Notes: generated from the letters alone by a model not told the origin. Numbered from the stretch's first letter, positions 8,763 through 18,060 are shown. The stretch: 64,000 bases of DNA from an uncultured Bacteroides sp. (GCA_900552075.1 URYL01000007.1:76976-140975); one strand, 5' to 3'. Translations and numbers: made by a program.

Positions 8763-10088
8763 TTATTTTTTCTTCATTTTCTGCATCATACCGGCCATCT
8801 TACTGCCTGTCACCATCTTCATCATCTTACGGGTCTGGTCAAACTGCTTCAGCAAGCGGTTCACTTCCTGAATGCTGGTACCACTACCTTTGGCGATACG
8901 TGTACGGCGTGTTCCGTTCAGAATTTCCGGATGAGTACGTTCTTCCGGTGTCATGGAATAAATGATGGCTTCAATGCTCTTGAAGGCATTGTCGTCAATG
9001 TCGATATCCTTGATAGCTTTTCCCACTCCCGGAATCATGGAAGCCAGTTCCTTCAGGTTACCCATCTTCTTAATCTGGTGAATCTGCGTCAGGAAGTCGT
9101 TGAAGTCAAACTGGTTCTTCTGGATTTTCTTCTGCAAACGCTTTGCCTCTTCTTCATCGTACTGTTCCTGTGCACGTTCTACCAAAGAAACAATATCACC
9201 CATACCCAGGATACGGTCGGCCATACGAGCCGGATGGAACTGATCTACAGCATCCAGTTTTTCGCCCGTACCGACAAACATAATCGGCTTGTTTACGACT
9301 GTACGGATAGAAAGAGCTGCACCACCACGGGTATCACCATCCAACTTGGTCAATACTACTCCGGTAAAATCCAAACGTTCGTTGAATTCACGAGCCGTAT
9401 TCACCGCATCCTGTCCGGTCATGGCATCTACCACGAACAGAGTGGCATCTGGATTGATAGCTTTCTTGATCGCTTCAATCTCGTTCATCATCTGCTCGTC
9501 AACAGCCAGACGTCCAGCCGTATCGACAATTACCAAATCGTAACCTTTCGCTTTCGCTTCCTGAATGGCATTCAAGGCAATCTGTACAGGATCTTTGCTG
9601 TCCGGTTCGCTGTATACCGGTACTTCTACCTGCTGTCCCAACACCTTCAACTGTTCGATAGCTGCCGGACGATATACGTCACAGGCCACCAGCAAAGGCT
9701 TGCGGTTCTTCTTGGCCTTCATCATGCGGGCCAGCTTGCCAGAGAAAGTCGTCTTACCAGAACCTTGCAAACCTGACATCAAAATGACAGCCGGACGGTT
9801 CTTCAATTCGATTTCTGCTGTGTCTCCTCCCATCAAGGTCGTCAGCTCATCGTGTACAATCTTCACCATCAACTGACTCGGCTTGACAGCTGTCAAAACA
9901 TTCTGTCCCAGCGCCTTTTCCTTTACCGTATCAGTAAAATTCTTCGCTACTTTATAATTCACATCCGCATCCAGCAAGGCACGACGGACATCCTTCAAGG
10001 TTTCGGCCACATTGATTTCGGTGATTTTTCCTTCACCCTTCAATATCTTAAACGACCGTTCCAGTCTTTCACTTAAATTATCGAACAT
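8763..10088 (-). CDS. ffh: Signal recognition particle GTPase Ffh
   Basis: 441 residues: N-terminal helical bundle, the GTPase G-domain with G1 GLQGSGKTT (about 107-115), DVYRPAAIEQL, DTAGR and TKLDGD, and a C-terminal methionine-rich M domain ending in a run MAGMMQKMKKK. It binds signal sequences with 4.5S RNA and delivers ribosomes to FtsY at the membrane. Length and motifs are typical. It is monocistronic, flanked by terminators and by its own -7 box. Confidence 0.97.
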   Translation of the reverse strand: MFDNLSERLERSFKILKGEGKITEINVAETLKDVRRALLDADVNYKVAKNFTDTVKEKALGQNVLTAVKPSQLMVKIVHDELTTLMGGDTAEIELKNRPAVILMSGLQGSGKTTFSGKLARMMKAKKNRKPLLVACDVYRPAAIEQLKVLGQQVEVPVYSEPDSKDPVQIALNAIQEAKAKGYDLVIVDTAGRLAVDEQMMNEIEAIKKAINPDATLFVVDAMTGQDAVNTAREFNERLDFTGVVLTKLDGDTRGGAALSIRTVVNKPIMFVGTGEKLDAVDQFHPARMADRILGMGDIVSLVERAQEQYDEEEAKRLQKKIQKNQFDFNDFLTQIHQIKKMGNLKELASMIPGVGKAIKDIDIDDNAFKSIEAIIYSMTPEERTHPEILNGTRRTRIAKGSGTSIQEVNRLLKQFDQTRKMMKMVTGSKMAGMMQKMKKK

Positions 10089-10128
10089 ATATGTTGCTTT
10101 TTATTTATTATCAAAATTTTCCAGCGTG

Positions 10129-10158
10129 CAAAATTACAAAAAAATCAGTATGCTCAAA
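10129..10158 (-). promoter_or_regulatory. ffh promoter
   Basis: TTTG, 18 bp, TAATTTTG on the minus strand; the -7 box is about 40 bp upstream of the ffh start. The spacer is one base short of the usual 19-21. Confidence 0.5.
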
Positions 10159-11476
10159 TCTTTTTATTCTGCCATTTTGCTTTTTTCAGATAAATGAGGC
10201 TGAAAGTCAGCATCAATATATAATAAATGACCTCGGTAGTGAAACAGATATCCACCGGTGCCTGGAGAATCATGCCTACCCCTACCACATAAAGAGCATA
10301 GAATACTTGCACACATACTTCAAGCGCCAAGGCAGCCTGTGTGTTTCCCGTACCGGATATGCCATTGAAGTACACATTGGCCAGCGAAGAAATCAGCATG
10401 GCTCCACATACCACATACAATGCCGATACAGACTCGTGCCACAAAGCTTCTTCATTGGTATAAACCGACAGGATACTTTCAGGAAAAGCCACACAAAGTG
10501 CCACACATACCACCATAATCAAAAAAGACATGCGAGCTATTTTATGCAGCAACGTCAATACGCCCGCCACTCCTCCTGCCCCAATCAGGTTACTGACCAA
10601 TGTATTAGCCGAAGTGGAAAGAGCCTGCACGGGTATCAGCAACACGACGTACACACTGCGCACAATGTTGGCGATTGCCAGCTGCCGCTGTCCCAAACGT
10701 TCCAGTGCCATGAAGAAGACAAACCAGATGGCCATAGCCAAGAAATACTGCACCATCGTGAAGCACGAAATGCGAAGAATGCGCCACACCATCGTCCAGT
10801 CGAACTGCCCGAAACGGTTCAATCCGTATTTCTTCAAGTCTACCTTATAATAGGTATATAGCAAGAAAAACACCAGTGAAGAAGCTTCCGCAATAACGGA
10901 AGCCAGGGCAGCACCCCGTACCCCCATCTCCGGCAAGCCCAATTCTCCAAAAACCAATCCGTAATCAAGTACCACATTCACCAGTGCCATGACCACCGCG
11001 TTCAAAGTCAGTACCTTGGTACGGGTTATCCCGATATACAATCCTCGGAACATGACATTCACGAAAGCAAACAAGAATCCCCAAATGCGCCAGACAAAGA
11101 ATTCATACGTCGCTTTATAAATGGAATCGGAGGTAATCAGCAATCGAATCAAAGGTTCGGCCGCAAAATACATCAAGGCCAGTAAACAGGCACCCATTCC
11201 AAGGCTGAAAGCGGAACCTTGCCACATGACCGGTCCCACGGCCCGATAATTGCCTTCACCGTTACGACGGGCTATCAGAATCTGTGAACCGACACTGAAT
11301 CCAAAAGCAATAGTATACACACAGATATACAACAACCCTCCCATAGCCGATGCCCCCAATGCAACCTCGCCCACACGTCCTAAAAAGGCCGTATCAGTCA
11401 CGTTAATCACATTTTGGGCCAGCAAGCCCAGAAAAATCGGATAGGTCACTTGCCAGATTTCTTTATTGGTGTACAT
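10154..11476 (-). CDS. MATE-family multidrug/cation exporter
   Basis: 440 residues with about 12 hydrophobic membrane segments arranged in two related halves, the MATE architecture. Recognisable segments are WQVTYPIFLGLLAQNVINVTDTAFLGRVG at the N-terminus and the NALINVVLDYGLVFG-like motif in the middle (LNAVVMALVNVVLDYG). MATE proteins expel drugs, flavonoid-like cations or metabolites in exchange for Na+ or H+. It is a single-gene unit; a -7 box TATCTTTG lies at 11524-11517. The substrate is not predictable. Confidence 0.9.
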   Translation of the reverse strand: MYTNKEIWQVTYPIFLGLLAQNVINVTDTAFLGRVGEVALGASAMGGLLYICVYTIAFGFSVGSQILIARRNGEGNYRAVGPVMWQGSAFSLGMGACLLALMYFAAEPLIRLLITSDSIYKATYEFFVWRIWGFLFAFVNVMFRGLYIGITRTKVLTLNAVVMALVNVVLDYGLVFGELGLPEMGVRGAALASVIAEASSLVFFLLYTYYKVDLKKYGLNRFGQFDWTMVWRILRISCFTMVQYFLAMAIWFVFFMALERLGQRQLAIANIVRSVYVVLLIPVQALSTSANTLVSNLIGAGGVAGVLTLLHKIARMSFLIMVVCVALCVAFPESILSVYTNEEALWHESVSALYVVCGAMLISSLANVYFNGISGTGNTQAALALEVCVQVFYALYVVGVGMILQAPVDICFTTEVIYYILMLTFSLIYLKKAKWQNKKI

Positions 11477-11516
11477 ACGTCAGGAAATAGAATTGAGTAA
11501 AAACCGTATACTTTTG

Positions 11517-11524
11517 CAAAGATA
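11517..11524 (-). promoter_or_regulatory. -7 element of the MATE gene
   Basis: TATCTTTG on the minus strand, 40 bp upstream of the start at 11476. No good -33 TTG at 19-21 bp. Confidence 0.4.
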
Positions 11525-11624
11525 CACATTTCGCACAAGAAGTGAAGGAAAAGGTTAGAAATCGCTCCCCGTCAATTTGTTTCAAATAAAACAATTTCAT
11601 TTAAAATAATTTTTGCACATTTTG

Positions 11625-11655
11625 TTGGTTACTGAGCAATTTTGAATTACTTTTG
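11625..11655 (+). promoter_or_regulatory. Promoter of the FadL-type porin gene
   Basis: TTG (11625-11627), 20 bp, TACTTTTG (11648-11655). The -7 box overlaps the in-frame upstream codon at 11653, which rules that codon out and supports the ATG at 11689 as start. Confidence 0.65.
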
Positions 11656-11688
11656 CGGCCTATTTCTAACAAACAACCTATAAAACAA

Positions 11689-13017
11689 ATGAAAAAGATT
11701 CTTTTCCTCAGTGCAGCGACACTGAGTCTTTCCTTCCCGGCGCTTGCGGGAGATTATCTTACCAATACCAATCAGCATGCCGCTTTCCTCCGTATGGTTG
11801 CCAGAGGAGCTTCCATCGATATAGACGGTGTGTACAGCAATCCTGCCGGACTTTCCTTCCTGCCCCACGAAGGATTCTATCTGTCACTGACCGGACAAAG
11901 TGCCTATCAGACACGTGAAATAAATGCTACGTTCCCACTCTTCCAACAAGCAGACGGTGCCGGGACCACCCGCCAGTACAAAGGAACCGCATCTGCCCCT
12001 CTCATCCCCAGTTTCCAAGGACTTTATAAAAAAGACAACTGGGTGATTTCTACCAGCTTTGCCATTACGGGAGGTGGAGGCAAGGCCTCGTTCAGCAACG
12101 GCCTCCCCATGTTTGATGCCCTAGCCATGGGAATGATCAGTCAGCAAACAGGTGGGAAAGTCACTCCGCAAATGTACGACATCCACACCGCCATGGACGG
12201 CAAGCAGTATATTTACGGGCTACAGCTGGGATTAAGCTATAAAATCAATGACTGGCTGAGTGTTTTTGCAGGCGGACGAATGAACTACGTGCAAAGTGGA
12301 TATGAAGGCTACCTGAAAGCGTATATGAAAGAAAATCTGGGTGGCAACCAACTAGCCAACCTGGAACTGAACTGTGACCAAAGCGGATGGGGATTGACTC
12401 CTATCCTCGGGATAGATGCCAAATTGGGACGATGGAACCTGGCAGCCAAATATGAATTCAAGACAAACCTGAACATCGAAAACAAAACCAATGTACTGGA
12501 TGTACCTGCGGGTACCCCGGAGGCCATTATGAAACCCTACGCTGACGGTGAACAGACACCGAGCGACATTCCTGCCTTCCTGAGTGTAGCCGCCGGATAC
12601 GAAATTCTGCCCAACCTTCGCGCTTCGGTGGAATATCACTTCTTTGATGACAAACATGCAGGCATGCTGAACGACCGTCAGAAAACCCTGAAACACGGTA
12701 CACATGAATATTTGGCAGGCCTGGAATGGAACATCACCAAACGGCTGACCGTCAGCGGAGGCTACCAACGGACCAATTACGGTCTTAGTGATGAATTCCA
12801 GACCGACACAAGCTTCTATTGTGATTCCTATTCCTTGGGCTTTGGAGCCAGAATAAACTTCACACAGGCATGGAGCATCGATGTAGCTTACTTTTGGACA
12901 CACTATGACAAGAACACCAAGGAAGTGGCCAGCTACAACGGCACCGGCCTCAGCGGCACAGATGTTTACTATCGTACCAACAAAGTCTTCGGCCTGAGTT
13001 TGAACTATAAATTTTAA
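11689..13017 (+). CDS. OMPP1/FadL/TodX-family outer-membrane transport protein
   Basis: 442 residues. The signal peptide MKKILFLSAATLSLSFPALAG is followed by an N-terminal hatch region with the family pattern SIDIDGVYSNPAGLSFL, then a beta-barrel ending in an aromatic residue (SLNYKF). FadL-type barrels take up hydrophobic compounds such as fatty acids by lateral diffusion through the outer membrane. The gene stands alone with a promoter and a terminator. The true ligand in Bacteroidaceae is not known from sequence. Confidence 0.87.
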   Translation: MKKILFLSAATLSLSFPALAGDYLTNTNQHAAFLRMVARGASIDIDGVYSNPAGLSFLPHEGFYLSLTGQSAYQTREINATFPLFQQADGAGTTRQYKGTASAPLIPSFQGLYKKDNWVISTSFAITGGGGKASFSNGLPMFDALAMGMISQQTGGKVTPQMYDIHTAMDGKQYIYGLQLGLSYKINDWLSVFAGGRMNYVQSGYEGYLKAYMKENLGGNQLANLELNCDQSGWGLTPILGIDAKLGRWNLAAKYEFKTNLNIENKTNVLDVPAGTPEAIMKPYADGEQTPSDIPAFLSVAAGYEILPNLRASVEYHFFDDKHAGMLNDRQKTLKHGTHEYLAGLEWNITKRLTVSGGYQRTNYGLSDEFQTDTSFYCDSYSLGFGARINFTQAWSIDVAYFWTHYDKNTKEVASYNGTGLSGTDVYYRTNKVFGLSLNYKF

Positions 13018-13022
13018 TTCTT

Positions 13023-13076
13023 TTCCGCTTCGTATCACATGTATCCAATCTCTTTGATGCGAAGCGGAATTTTTAT
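13023..13076 (+). terminator. Terminator of the FadL-type gene
   Basis: 10-bp inverted repeat (13023-13032 with 13060-13069) followed by a T-rich tract. Confidence 0.7.
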
Positions 13077-13163
13077 TTCCATATTCTCTTTTGAACAAAT
13101 TGTTACATGATTGTTCATTCCATGAAAAAAACAGTACCCATTTCCTTTATTCTTCACTTTTTA

Positions 13164-13171
13164 TATATTTG
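13164..13171 (+). promoter_or_regulatory. -7 element of the S41 protease gene
   Basis: TATATTTG, 39 bp before the ATG at 13211; no clear -33 element. Confidence 0.45.
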
Positions 13172-13210
13172 CAACCTAATATCCTTACAAACCCTTCAAA
13201 AAATTAAACT

Positions 13211-14782
13211 ATGAGCAAGAAACTATCGTGGATACTCCTATTTACCTTATTAGGAAGTGTGGCATTTACCGGATGTACGGATGAAGATCCACAAGACAAC
13301 AACTCTTCCACCAACCAATCCAACAATAACGAAGATAAGAATGACGATTTGTCACAAAACATATCCAATGAAACCTATTATGCCAACATATTTGGGAAAG
13401 ACGCTTTAGAAACTTATTATCTGTGGAACGAGGAAATTCGCGATGACCTGAACCAATGGAACATTGAGACTAACAACGACCCCATCGGAACATTCGACCG
13501 CATAAGATATCACGAAGGAGAAAAATACATAGACAAATGGTCTATGCTGACCAACGATATGACTTCCCTTACAAATAACATGAACGGCACAACCACTTCA
13601 TTTGGATGGAACCTGACTTTTTACGACATGTCAAGTCTAGTAAACAGAGAACAATATGTAGGGGTCGTCAACTTCGTATACAAAGATTCTCCTGCCGCTA
13701 AAGCCGGACTCAAACGAGGAGACATTCTCCTCACCTTAGACGGCCATATCATTAATTCCAGCAACTACCGGAATCTCTATTATGGCAATACGCTGACCGT
13801 CACACTCGGACTAATGGACCCGGAAAGTTATACTATTCACAACCAAAACAAAGAAGTATCACTGACCGCCGTTTCCATGTATGAGAATCCGGTCATTTGC
13901 GATTCCATCTATGAATTCAACGGTAAAAAAGTGGGTTATCTGGCCTACACCAGTTTCGATCTTGCTTCCATCCCTCAACTCATTGAAATCAGCCGTAAAT
14001 TCAAGGCAGAACAAGTCAAAGAACTCATCCTCGACTTACGCTACAACGGAGGAGGATATGTGACAACAGAACAGGTGCTGGCCTCCATGTTTGCCCCACA
14101 GGCTGCTGTAACCAACCAAGAAGTTTTTGAGAAAGAAGTGTATAACAAAATCCTGACTCAATATTATCAGGGAGAAGGGATAAATTTTGAATCTCGTTTT
14201 GAGACAGATTTTGAGTATCAGGATCAAGACCAAACCGTAAAAGTGAGTACTAAAGATGCCAACATCGGTTTGGAAAAGATTTATGGTCTGATAAGTTCCG
14301 GATCGGCATCTGCTTCGGAAGCCCTTTTGGGAGGATTGATGCCTTACACGCAAATTGAACTTATCGGAAGCCAGTCGTATGGGAAATACTGTACCGGTTT
14401 ACTCTTTTCAGCCAAAGATTTCTATATAAAGGCACCGGCCGAACTTAACAATTGGGGAGCCTACATCATGATAAATATTTATCAGAACGCATTAGGAGAA
14501 ACACCTTGCATGCCTGACGGTTTAACCCCTGATATTGCCATTAAAGACAATCCACGACTACCTTATGCCATAGGCGATGTGAACGAACCCCTCTTGAAAC
14601 AAGCACTCATCGAAGCCGGACGTACATACGATGAAGGCACGGTATCTGCAAACCTCAGCCGCAGCATGGATTCCCAGTTCCGTAAACTGCCCCAAATTAA
14701 AAGTGCGACTTTTGGAAAACGCATTCTGACATTGCCTTCAACGGCCACACACAAGATACTGTTCAAAACAGGACTTCAATAA
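13211..14782 (+). CDS. S41-family (C-terminal processing) peptidase lipoprotein
   Basis: 523 residues. A lipoprotein signal with lipobox FTGC (Cys about 21) is followed by an Asn/Asp/Ser-rich linker, a PDZ domain (about 150-220; the GLKRGDILLTLDG segment), and a tail-specific protease core with the LDLRYNGGGY motif. The expected nucleophile is the Ser in SGSASASE (about 365) and the general base is Lys in SYGKYCTG (about 392). It probably cleaves periplasmic or surface proteins from the C-terminus. The fold and the Ser/Lys dyad are clear; the substrate is not. It is a single-gene unit convergent with the PNGase operon. Confidence 0.86.
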   Translation: MSKKLSWILLFTLLGSVAFTGCTDEDPQDNNSSTNQSNNNEDKNDDLSQNISNETYYANIFGKDALETYYLWNEEIRDDLNQWNIETNNDPIGTFDRIRYHEGEKYIDKWSMLTNDMTSLTNNMNGTTTSFGWNLTFYDMSSLVNREQYVGVVNFVYKDSPAAKAGLKRGDILLTLDGHIINSSNYRNLYYGNTLTVTLGLMDPESYTIHNQNKEVSLTAVSMYENPVICDSIYEFNGKKVGYLAYTSFDLASIPQLIEISRKFKAEQVKELILDLRYNGGGYVTTEQVLASMFAPQAAVTNQEVFEKEVYNKILTQYYQGEGINFESRFETDFEYQDQDQTVKVSTKDANIGLEKIYGLISSGSASASEALLGGLMPYTQIELIGSQSYGKYCTGLLFSAKDFYIKAPAELNNWGAYIMINIYQNALGETPCMPDGLTPDIAIKDNPRLPYAIGDVNEPLLKQALIEAGRTYDEGTVSANLSRSMDSQFRKLPQIKSATFGKRILTLPSTATHKILFKTGLQ

Positions 14783-14800
14783 CACAATCATACTCAAAAA

Positions 14801-14850
14801 AGAAAAATCCGCCGACCAACCTTAAAAGTTAGCCGGCGGATTTCTTCTTT
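14801..14850. terminator. Bidirectional terminator between the S41 and PNGase genes
   Basis: 10-bp inverted repeat AAATCCGCCG / CGGCGGATTT (14805-14814 with 14834-14843) flanked by A-run and T-run, between convergent genes. Confidence 0.8.
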
Positions 14851-14879
14851 TAGGAAATCTACGGATACTTTTCAAAGAA

Positions 14880-16118
14880 TTATTCTTCCCACACCAGATA
14901 GGCAGAAATCAGCCAATGGTTCAACTCATTGCCGCTTGCCGGCTGCGCTTCCGGAATACTTACCGTAAAGGTATGTTTGCCAGCCTTCAAATCTTTCAGG
15001 CAGATTTCCTCCGGTGTCACATCCGAACCTGGGCACCAGTTGGAACGAGACAAGTCGGAAGAGGCCAAGGGTTCTTCCACTTCTTTGGTTTTATAGCCCT
15101 CCTCACTGATATAAGCCGCCAGACGTTTGATCAACCACACTCCCGTAGCCGGATTAAAACGACGGAAAGAAGCACAATCATCCCGCCAAGGAATGAATTC
15201 ATAAACCTCTTTCCCATCCACAGAAAGAATATTTCGCTTCTGCACAAATTCATCTCCTCCTTCATGACCGCCATGACCGGTCACAATATATTTCAAACGG
15301 ACATTCTTTGCATTCTCCGGTAATACGAAATCTGTAGAAACCGACTTACGAGCAAAGATATCCGGATACGTCTGACCAATATAATATACCGTATTCATCA
15401 AGGGCTCCACATGACGGCGCACCAGTTTCTCACAAGTCACCGGAGTTTCCTTTATCTTCAGCTCCATACTGGCCACATAGCCTTCTGTCGTCCAAGTATC
15501 AATGAAGATACCGACATAAGCCTCTCCTTTCAATGCCGGATACAAATCGGTGATATCCTGTTCCCACTGTACACATTTCTCCCATTTAGGTATATAAACC
15601 GGACGGCGCTTGCTCGACAACGAATCATCATTCTCACTGAAATGTCCTACTCCAAAAGGTGTCATAAAACGCATCAGCTCAATCGTAGGCAGGTAATCTT
15701 TTCCCGGTACAATTCCCACCATATTCTCCAATTTCAGGCTGTCAATTTCCGGGAACTTCTTTTTTCCCTGCGCAATACTCAACAAATTGATGGCCGAATG
15801 TTTCGGTATCACGAAGCAAGAACCCGACTTATCCCAGCGGTCGCCATTCGAAGCCAATGTCACTTTCACACTGACCGTTACATCCCGTTGGTAATCGGGA
15901 ATCTGAATCTTCTTCAGAATGATTCGCCCGTTCACCAAATGAATGACTCCATTTCCATCCGCTGCGGAATAATTGGCATACGTATCCGGTACGAAATGGA
16001 TATTCTCCTTATTAAACACCGTCAAGTTCAAATCTCCCTTAGCCGGGAGTTCCTTATGTCCTACCGCATATACATTCAAAGCCACGCACAAGGAAACAAA
16101 CATGCTTACTATTTTCAT
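14880..16118 (-). CDS. PNGase F-like peptide-N-glycosidase, secreted
   Basis: 412 residues with a signal peptide (MKIVSMFVSLCVALNVYA). The C-terminal half carries the PNGase F signatures TGHGGHEGGDEF (about 280), FIPWRDDC (about 311), LSRSNWCPG (about 355) and LKDLKAGKHTF. An Asp in RWDKSG (about 94) is the likely equivalent of the catalytic Asp of PNGase F, and a Glu-containing segment follows FIDTW. Known: PNGase F hydrolyses the glycosylamine bond and releases whole N-glycans from Asn. The gene ends the operon begun by the alpha-fucosidase 14 bp upstream, so the pair would remove N-glycans and fucose from host or dietary glycoproteins. The two-domain jelly-roll assignment follows from family knowledge. 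Confidence 0.85.
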   Translation of the reverse strand: MKIVSMFVSLCVALNVYAVGHKELPAKGDLNLTVFNKENIHFVPDTYANYSAADGNGVIHLVNGRIILKKIQIPDYQRDVTVSVKVTLASNGDRWDKSGSCFVIPKHSAINLLSIAQGKKKFPEIDSLKLENMVGIVPGKDYLPTIELMRFMTPFGVGHFSENDDSLSSKRRPVYIPKWEKCVQWEQDITDLYPALKGEAYVGIFIDTWTTEGYVASMELKIKETPVTCEKLVRRHVEPLMNTVYYIGQTYPDIFARKSVSTDFVLPENAKNVRLKYIVTGHGGHEGGDEFVQKRNILSVDGKEVYEFIPWRDDCASFRRFNPATGVWLIKRLAAYISEEGYKTKEVEEPLASSDLSRSNWCPGSDVTPEEICLKDLKAGKHTFTVSIPEAQPASGNELNHWLISAYLVWEE

Positions 16119-16132
16119 AACTTCTGTAAATA

Positions 16133-17482
16133 TTAATTACTTTCAATAACCTGTCCCGCTCCCCGATACAATTTCACCGGTCCGTCCAACAACACGGCCA
16201 CAACAGTTATCTGCGGATCCAATACACGGTCGGGAACCTCAATGTACAAATTGCCCGGCACCTCACTCCAATAGTTTTTGTTGTATACCTTGTAGGACAA
16301 CATAGCTCCGTTGCCTACTACCCATACCCGATTCACCTTGTTCATCAACCCTTTTACCTCAATCGGTCCGTTAGGCTTATAGGGTAAATACAAATACAGA
16401 ATATCTCCACCTTTATTTAAGGTAGTATATCCTTGAAAATGTTCCGTCGGGATGCCCGCACGGGTATCATAGATGGCTTCTTTGTGCTTCTTGGTCCAAC
16501 GTCCAAATTCCTTCAGGATGGCTACCTGCTCTTCCGGAATGGTTCCATCTTCCTTCGGACCGATATCCAGCAACAGATTTCCTCCCATGCTCAGGCAGTC
16601 AACAAACGTACGCAACAGGATAAAAGGAGATTTATAATTGGTATCGGTATGCTGATAGCCCCATGAATCGTTCATGGTCATGCACAACTCCCAATACTTA
16701 TCCTGAGGACGCACAATAGGAACCCCCTGCTCAGGAGTGGCATAATCGCCATAGCCCTGAATACGGGAATTAATAATTACATCTTTGTTGTCCGACCGCA
16801 GCAACTCTACAATCCCCTTTGAGTTCCAAGCCTCGGCCGTCTGTTCCCAGTCGCCGTCAAACCAATACAAATCCGGTTTCCACGTTTTGTTCAATTCCGA
16901 CAACTGGGCCATGTTGAATTCCACAAACCGTTTCCAGCGTACGGAATCATTTGTATAACGCACATCGGTCCGTGTCATGTTCGGATAATCCGGATGCGAC
17001 CAGTCCAACAGCGAATAATAAAATCCCAGTTTCAGCCCCTGCTTACGGACTTCTTTCACAAAAGGACTAATTAAATCCCGTTTTGCTGGCGTACACTTTA
17101 CTGTACTCAATTCTCCAGCTTTTGTATCCCATAAAGCCACCCCATCATGGTGCTTGGTAGTAATGACCGTATAGCGTGCGCCACTCTCCTTTATCAAATC
17201 CACCCACGCCTTGGGGTCATACTTGGAGGCCGTAAAACCATCCTTCTGACTCATATACTCTTCATAAGGCAGATACTTGTTGAAAAAAGACCAGCTTTCG
17301 GAAACCCCTTTCACTGAATAAATTCCCCAATGGATAAAAATGCCCAACTTGGCATCGGCAAACCACTCCATCCTTTTTTCCTTCTGCACATCCTGCGATA
17401 CTTTATCCGATGTCTGTCCCCAAACCGGGGTCCCCACAAGACTTAAAGACAGCAGGGTCGCAAATAATTGATTCTTCATCAT
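16133..17482 (-). CDS. GH29 alpha-L-fucosidase, secreted
   Basis: 449 residues with a signal peptide (two adjacent Met codons at 17482 and 17479 could start it). GH29 features: FIHWGIYSV near the N-terminus, the TTKHHDG motif (about 112) and the nucleophile Asp in YWFDGDWEQ (about 208). GNLLLDIGPKEDG is also typical. The enzyme removes alpha-linked L-fucose by a retaining mechanism. It is followed after 14 bp by the PNGase F-like gene. No SusC/SusD pair or sigma/anti-sigma pair is adjacent, so this is a minimal glycan unit and not a full polysaccharide utilization locus. Confidence 0.9.
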   Translation of the reverse strand: MMKNQLFATLLSLSLVGTPVWGQTSDKVSQDVQKEKRMEWFADAKLGIFIHWGIYSVKGVSESWSFFNKYLPYEEYMSQKDGFTASKYDPKAWVDLIKESGARYTVITTKHHDGVALWDTKAGELSTVKCTPAKRDLISPFVKEVRKQGLKLGFYYSLLDWSHPDYPNMTRTDVRYTNDSVRWKRFVEFNMAQLSELNKTWKPDLYWFDGDWEQTAEAWNSKGIVELLRSDNKDVIINSRIQGYGDYATPEQGVPIVRPQDKYWELCMTMNDSWGYQHTDTNYKSPFILLRTFVDCLSMGGNLLLDIGPKEDGTIPEEQVAILKEFGRWTKKHKEAIYDTRAGIPTEHFQGYTTLNKGGDILYLYLPYKPNGPIEVKGLMNKVNRVWVVGNGAMLSYKVYNKNYWSEVPGNLYIEVPDRVLDPQITVVAVLLDGPVKLYRGAGQVIESN

Positions 17483-17579
17483 AATAAAAGATTTAAATTA
17501 ACAATAATTCCATGAGAACCTGCCCTGCACTTTTGCAAGAAAGAACTTGCGTGCAAAAACAACCCATTTCCTCGATTTT

Positions 17580-17587
17580 CAAAGATA
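17580..17587 (-). promoter_or_regulatory. -7 element of the fucosidase-PNGase operon
   Basis: TATCTTTG on the minus strand, about 98 bp upstream of the fucosidase start; -33 not convincing. A partial inverted repeat (GCAAG-N6-CTTGC, about 17535-17550) lies between it and the gene and could be an operator, but this is weak. Confidence 0.35.
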
Positions 17588-17654
17588 CGGATTTATCCGC
17601 TACAATTTTGCTCATCAAGAATTTTTCTCTCATTTCATAAACCCCAAACCCATA

Positions 17655-17692
17655 AAAAAAGCACCATACTCGTCAAAGTATGATGCTTCTAA
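17655..17692 (-). terminator. Terminator of the tRNA cluster
   Basis: Inverted repeat 17659-17670 with 17679-17690 (AAGCACCATACT / AGTATGATGCTT, one mismatch), then a T-run on the minus strand. It lies just downstream of the last tRNA-Ser. Confidence 0.7.
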
Positions 17693-17708
17693 AAAATAAT
17701 AGAACTAG

Positions 17709-17795
17709 CGGAAGCTGGGGGATTCGAACCCCCGGTACGGTTACCCGTACGGCAGTTTAGCAAACTGCTGGTTTCAGCCACTCACCCAAACTTCC
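17709..17795 (-). tRNA. tRNA-Ser (GCT), copy 2 in transcript order
   Basis: An 87-nt class II tRNA. Acceptor GGAAGTT/AGCTTCC, long variable arm CGTACGGGTAACCGTAC, T-arm GGGGGTTCGAATCCCCC, anticodon loop TTGCTAA giving GCT. CCA is not encoded. The sequence is identical to the copy at 17904-17990. Confidence 0.95.
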
Positions 17796-17807
17796 AGTAG
17801 CTGATGG

Positions 17808-17880
17808 TAGCGCATACGGGAATCGAACCCGTGTTTCAGCCGTGAGAGGGCCGCGTCCTAGGCCACTAGACGAAAGCGCC
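17808..17880 (-). tRNA. tRNA-Glu (CTC)
   Basis: A 73-nt cloverleaf: anticodon stem CGGCC/GGCTG with loop CTCTCAC giving CTC, T-arm ACGGGTTCGATTCCCGT. CCA (17805-17807) follows the discriminator A in the genome. The acceptor stem has a G1-U72 pair and a T-T mismatch at the sixth pair, so it is less regular than usual. Confidence 0.88.
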
Positions 17881-17903
17881 ATTTCTCTTTCCCAAAACAA
17901 AAG

Positions 17904-17990
17904 CGGAAGCTGGGGGATTCGAACCCCCGGTACGGTTACCCGTACGGCAGTTTAGCAAACTGCTGGTTTCAGCCACTCACCCAAACTTCC
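17904..17990 (-). tRNA. tRNA-Ser (GCT), copy 1 in transcript order
   Basis: Identical in all 87 positions to 17709-17795, with the tRNA-Glu between the two copies. Same anticodon GCT, long variable arm, no encoded CCA. Confidence 0.95.
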
Positions 17991-18029
17991 AAACTTTTTG
18001 GGAAAACGCATTTTCTCTCAAATGCGGTG

Positions 18030-18060
18030 CAAAGATAGAGTGAGTTTTTGAGTTGTGCAA
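18030..18060 (-). promoter_or_regulatory. Promoter of the tRNA Ser-Glu-Ser cluster
   Basis: TTG, 20 bp, TATCTTTG on the minus strand, 40 bp upstream of the first tRNA. A full match to the Bacteroides promoter pattern. Confidence 0.75.

Noticed and set aside
10091..10861. 256-codon open frame on the plus strand
   Set aside because: It lies antisense to the MATE exporter gene and its product is rich in His/Gln/Tyr typical of a shadow frame.
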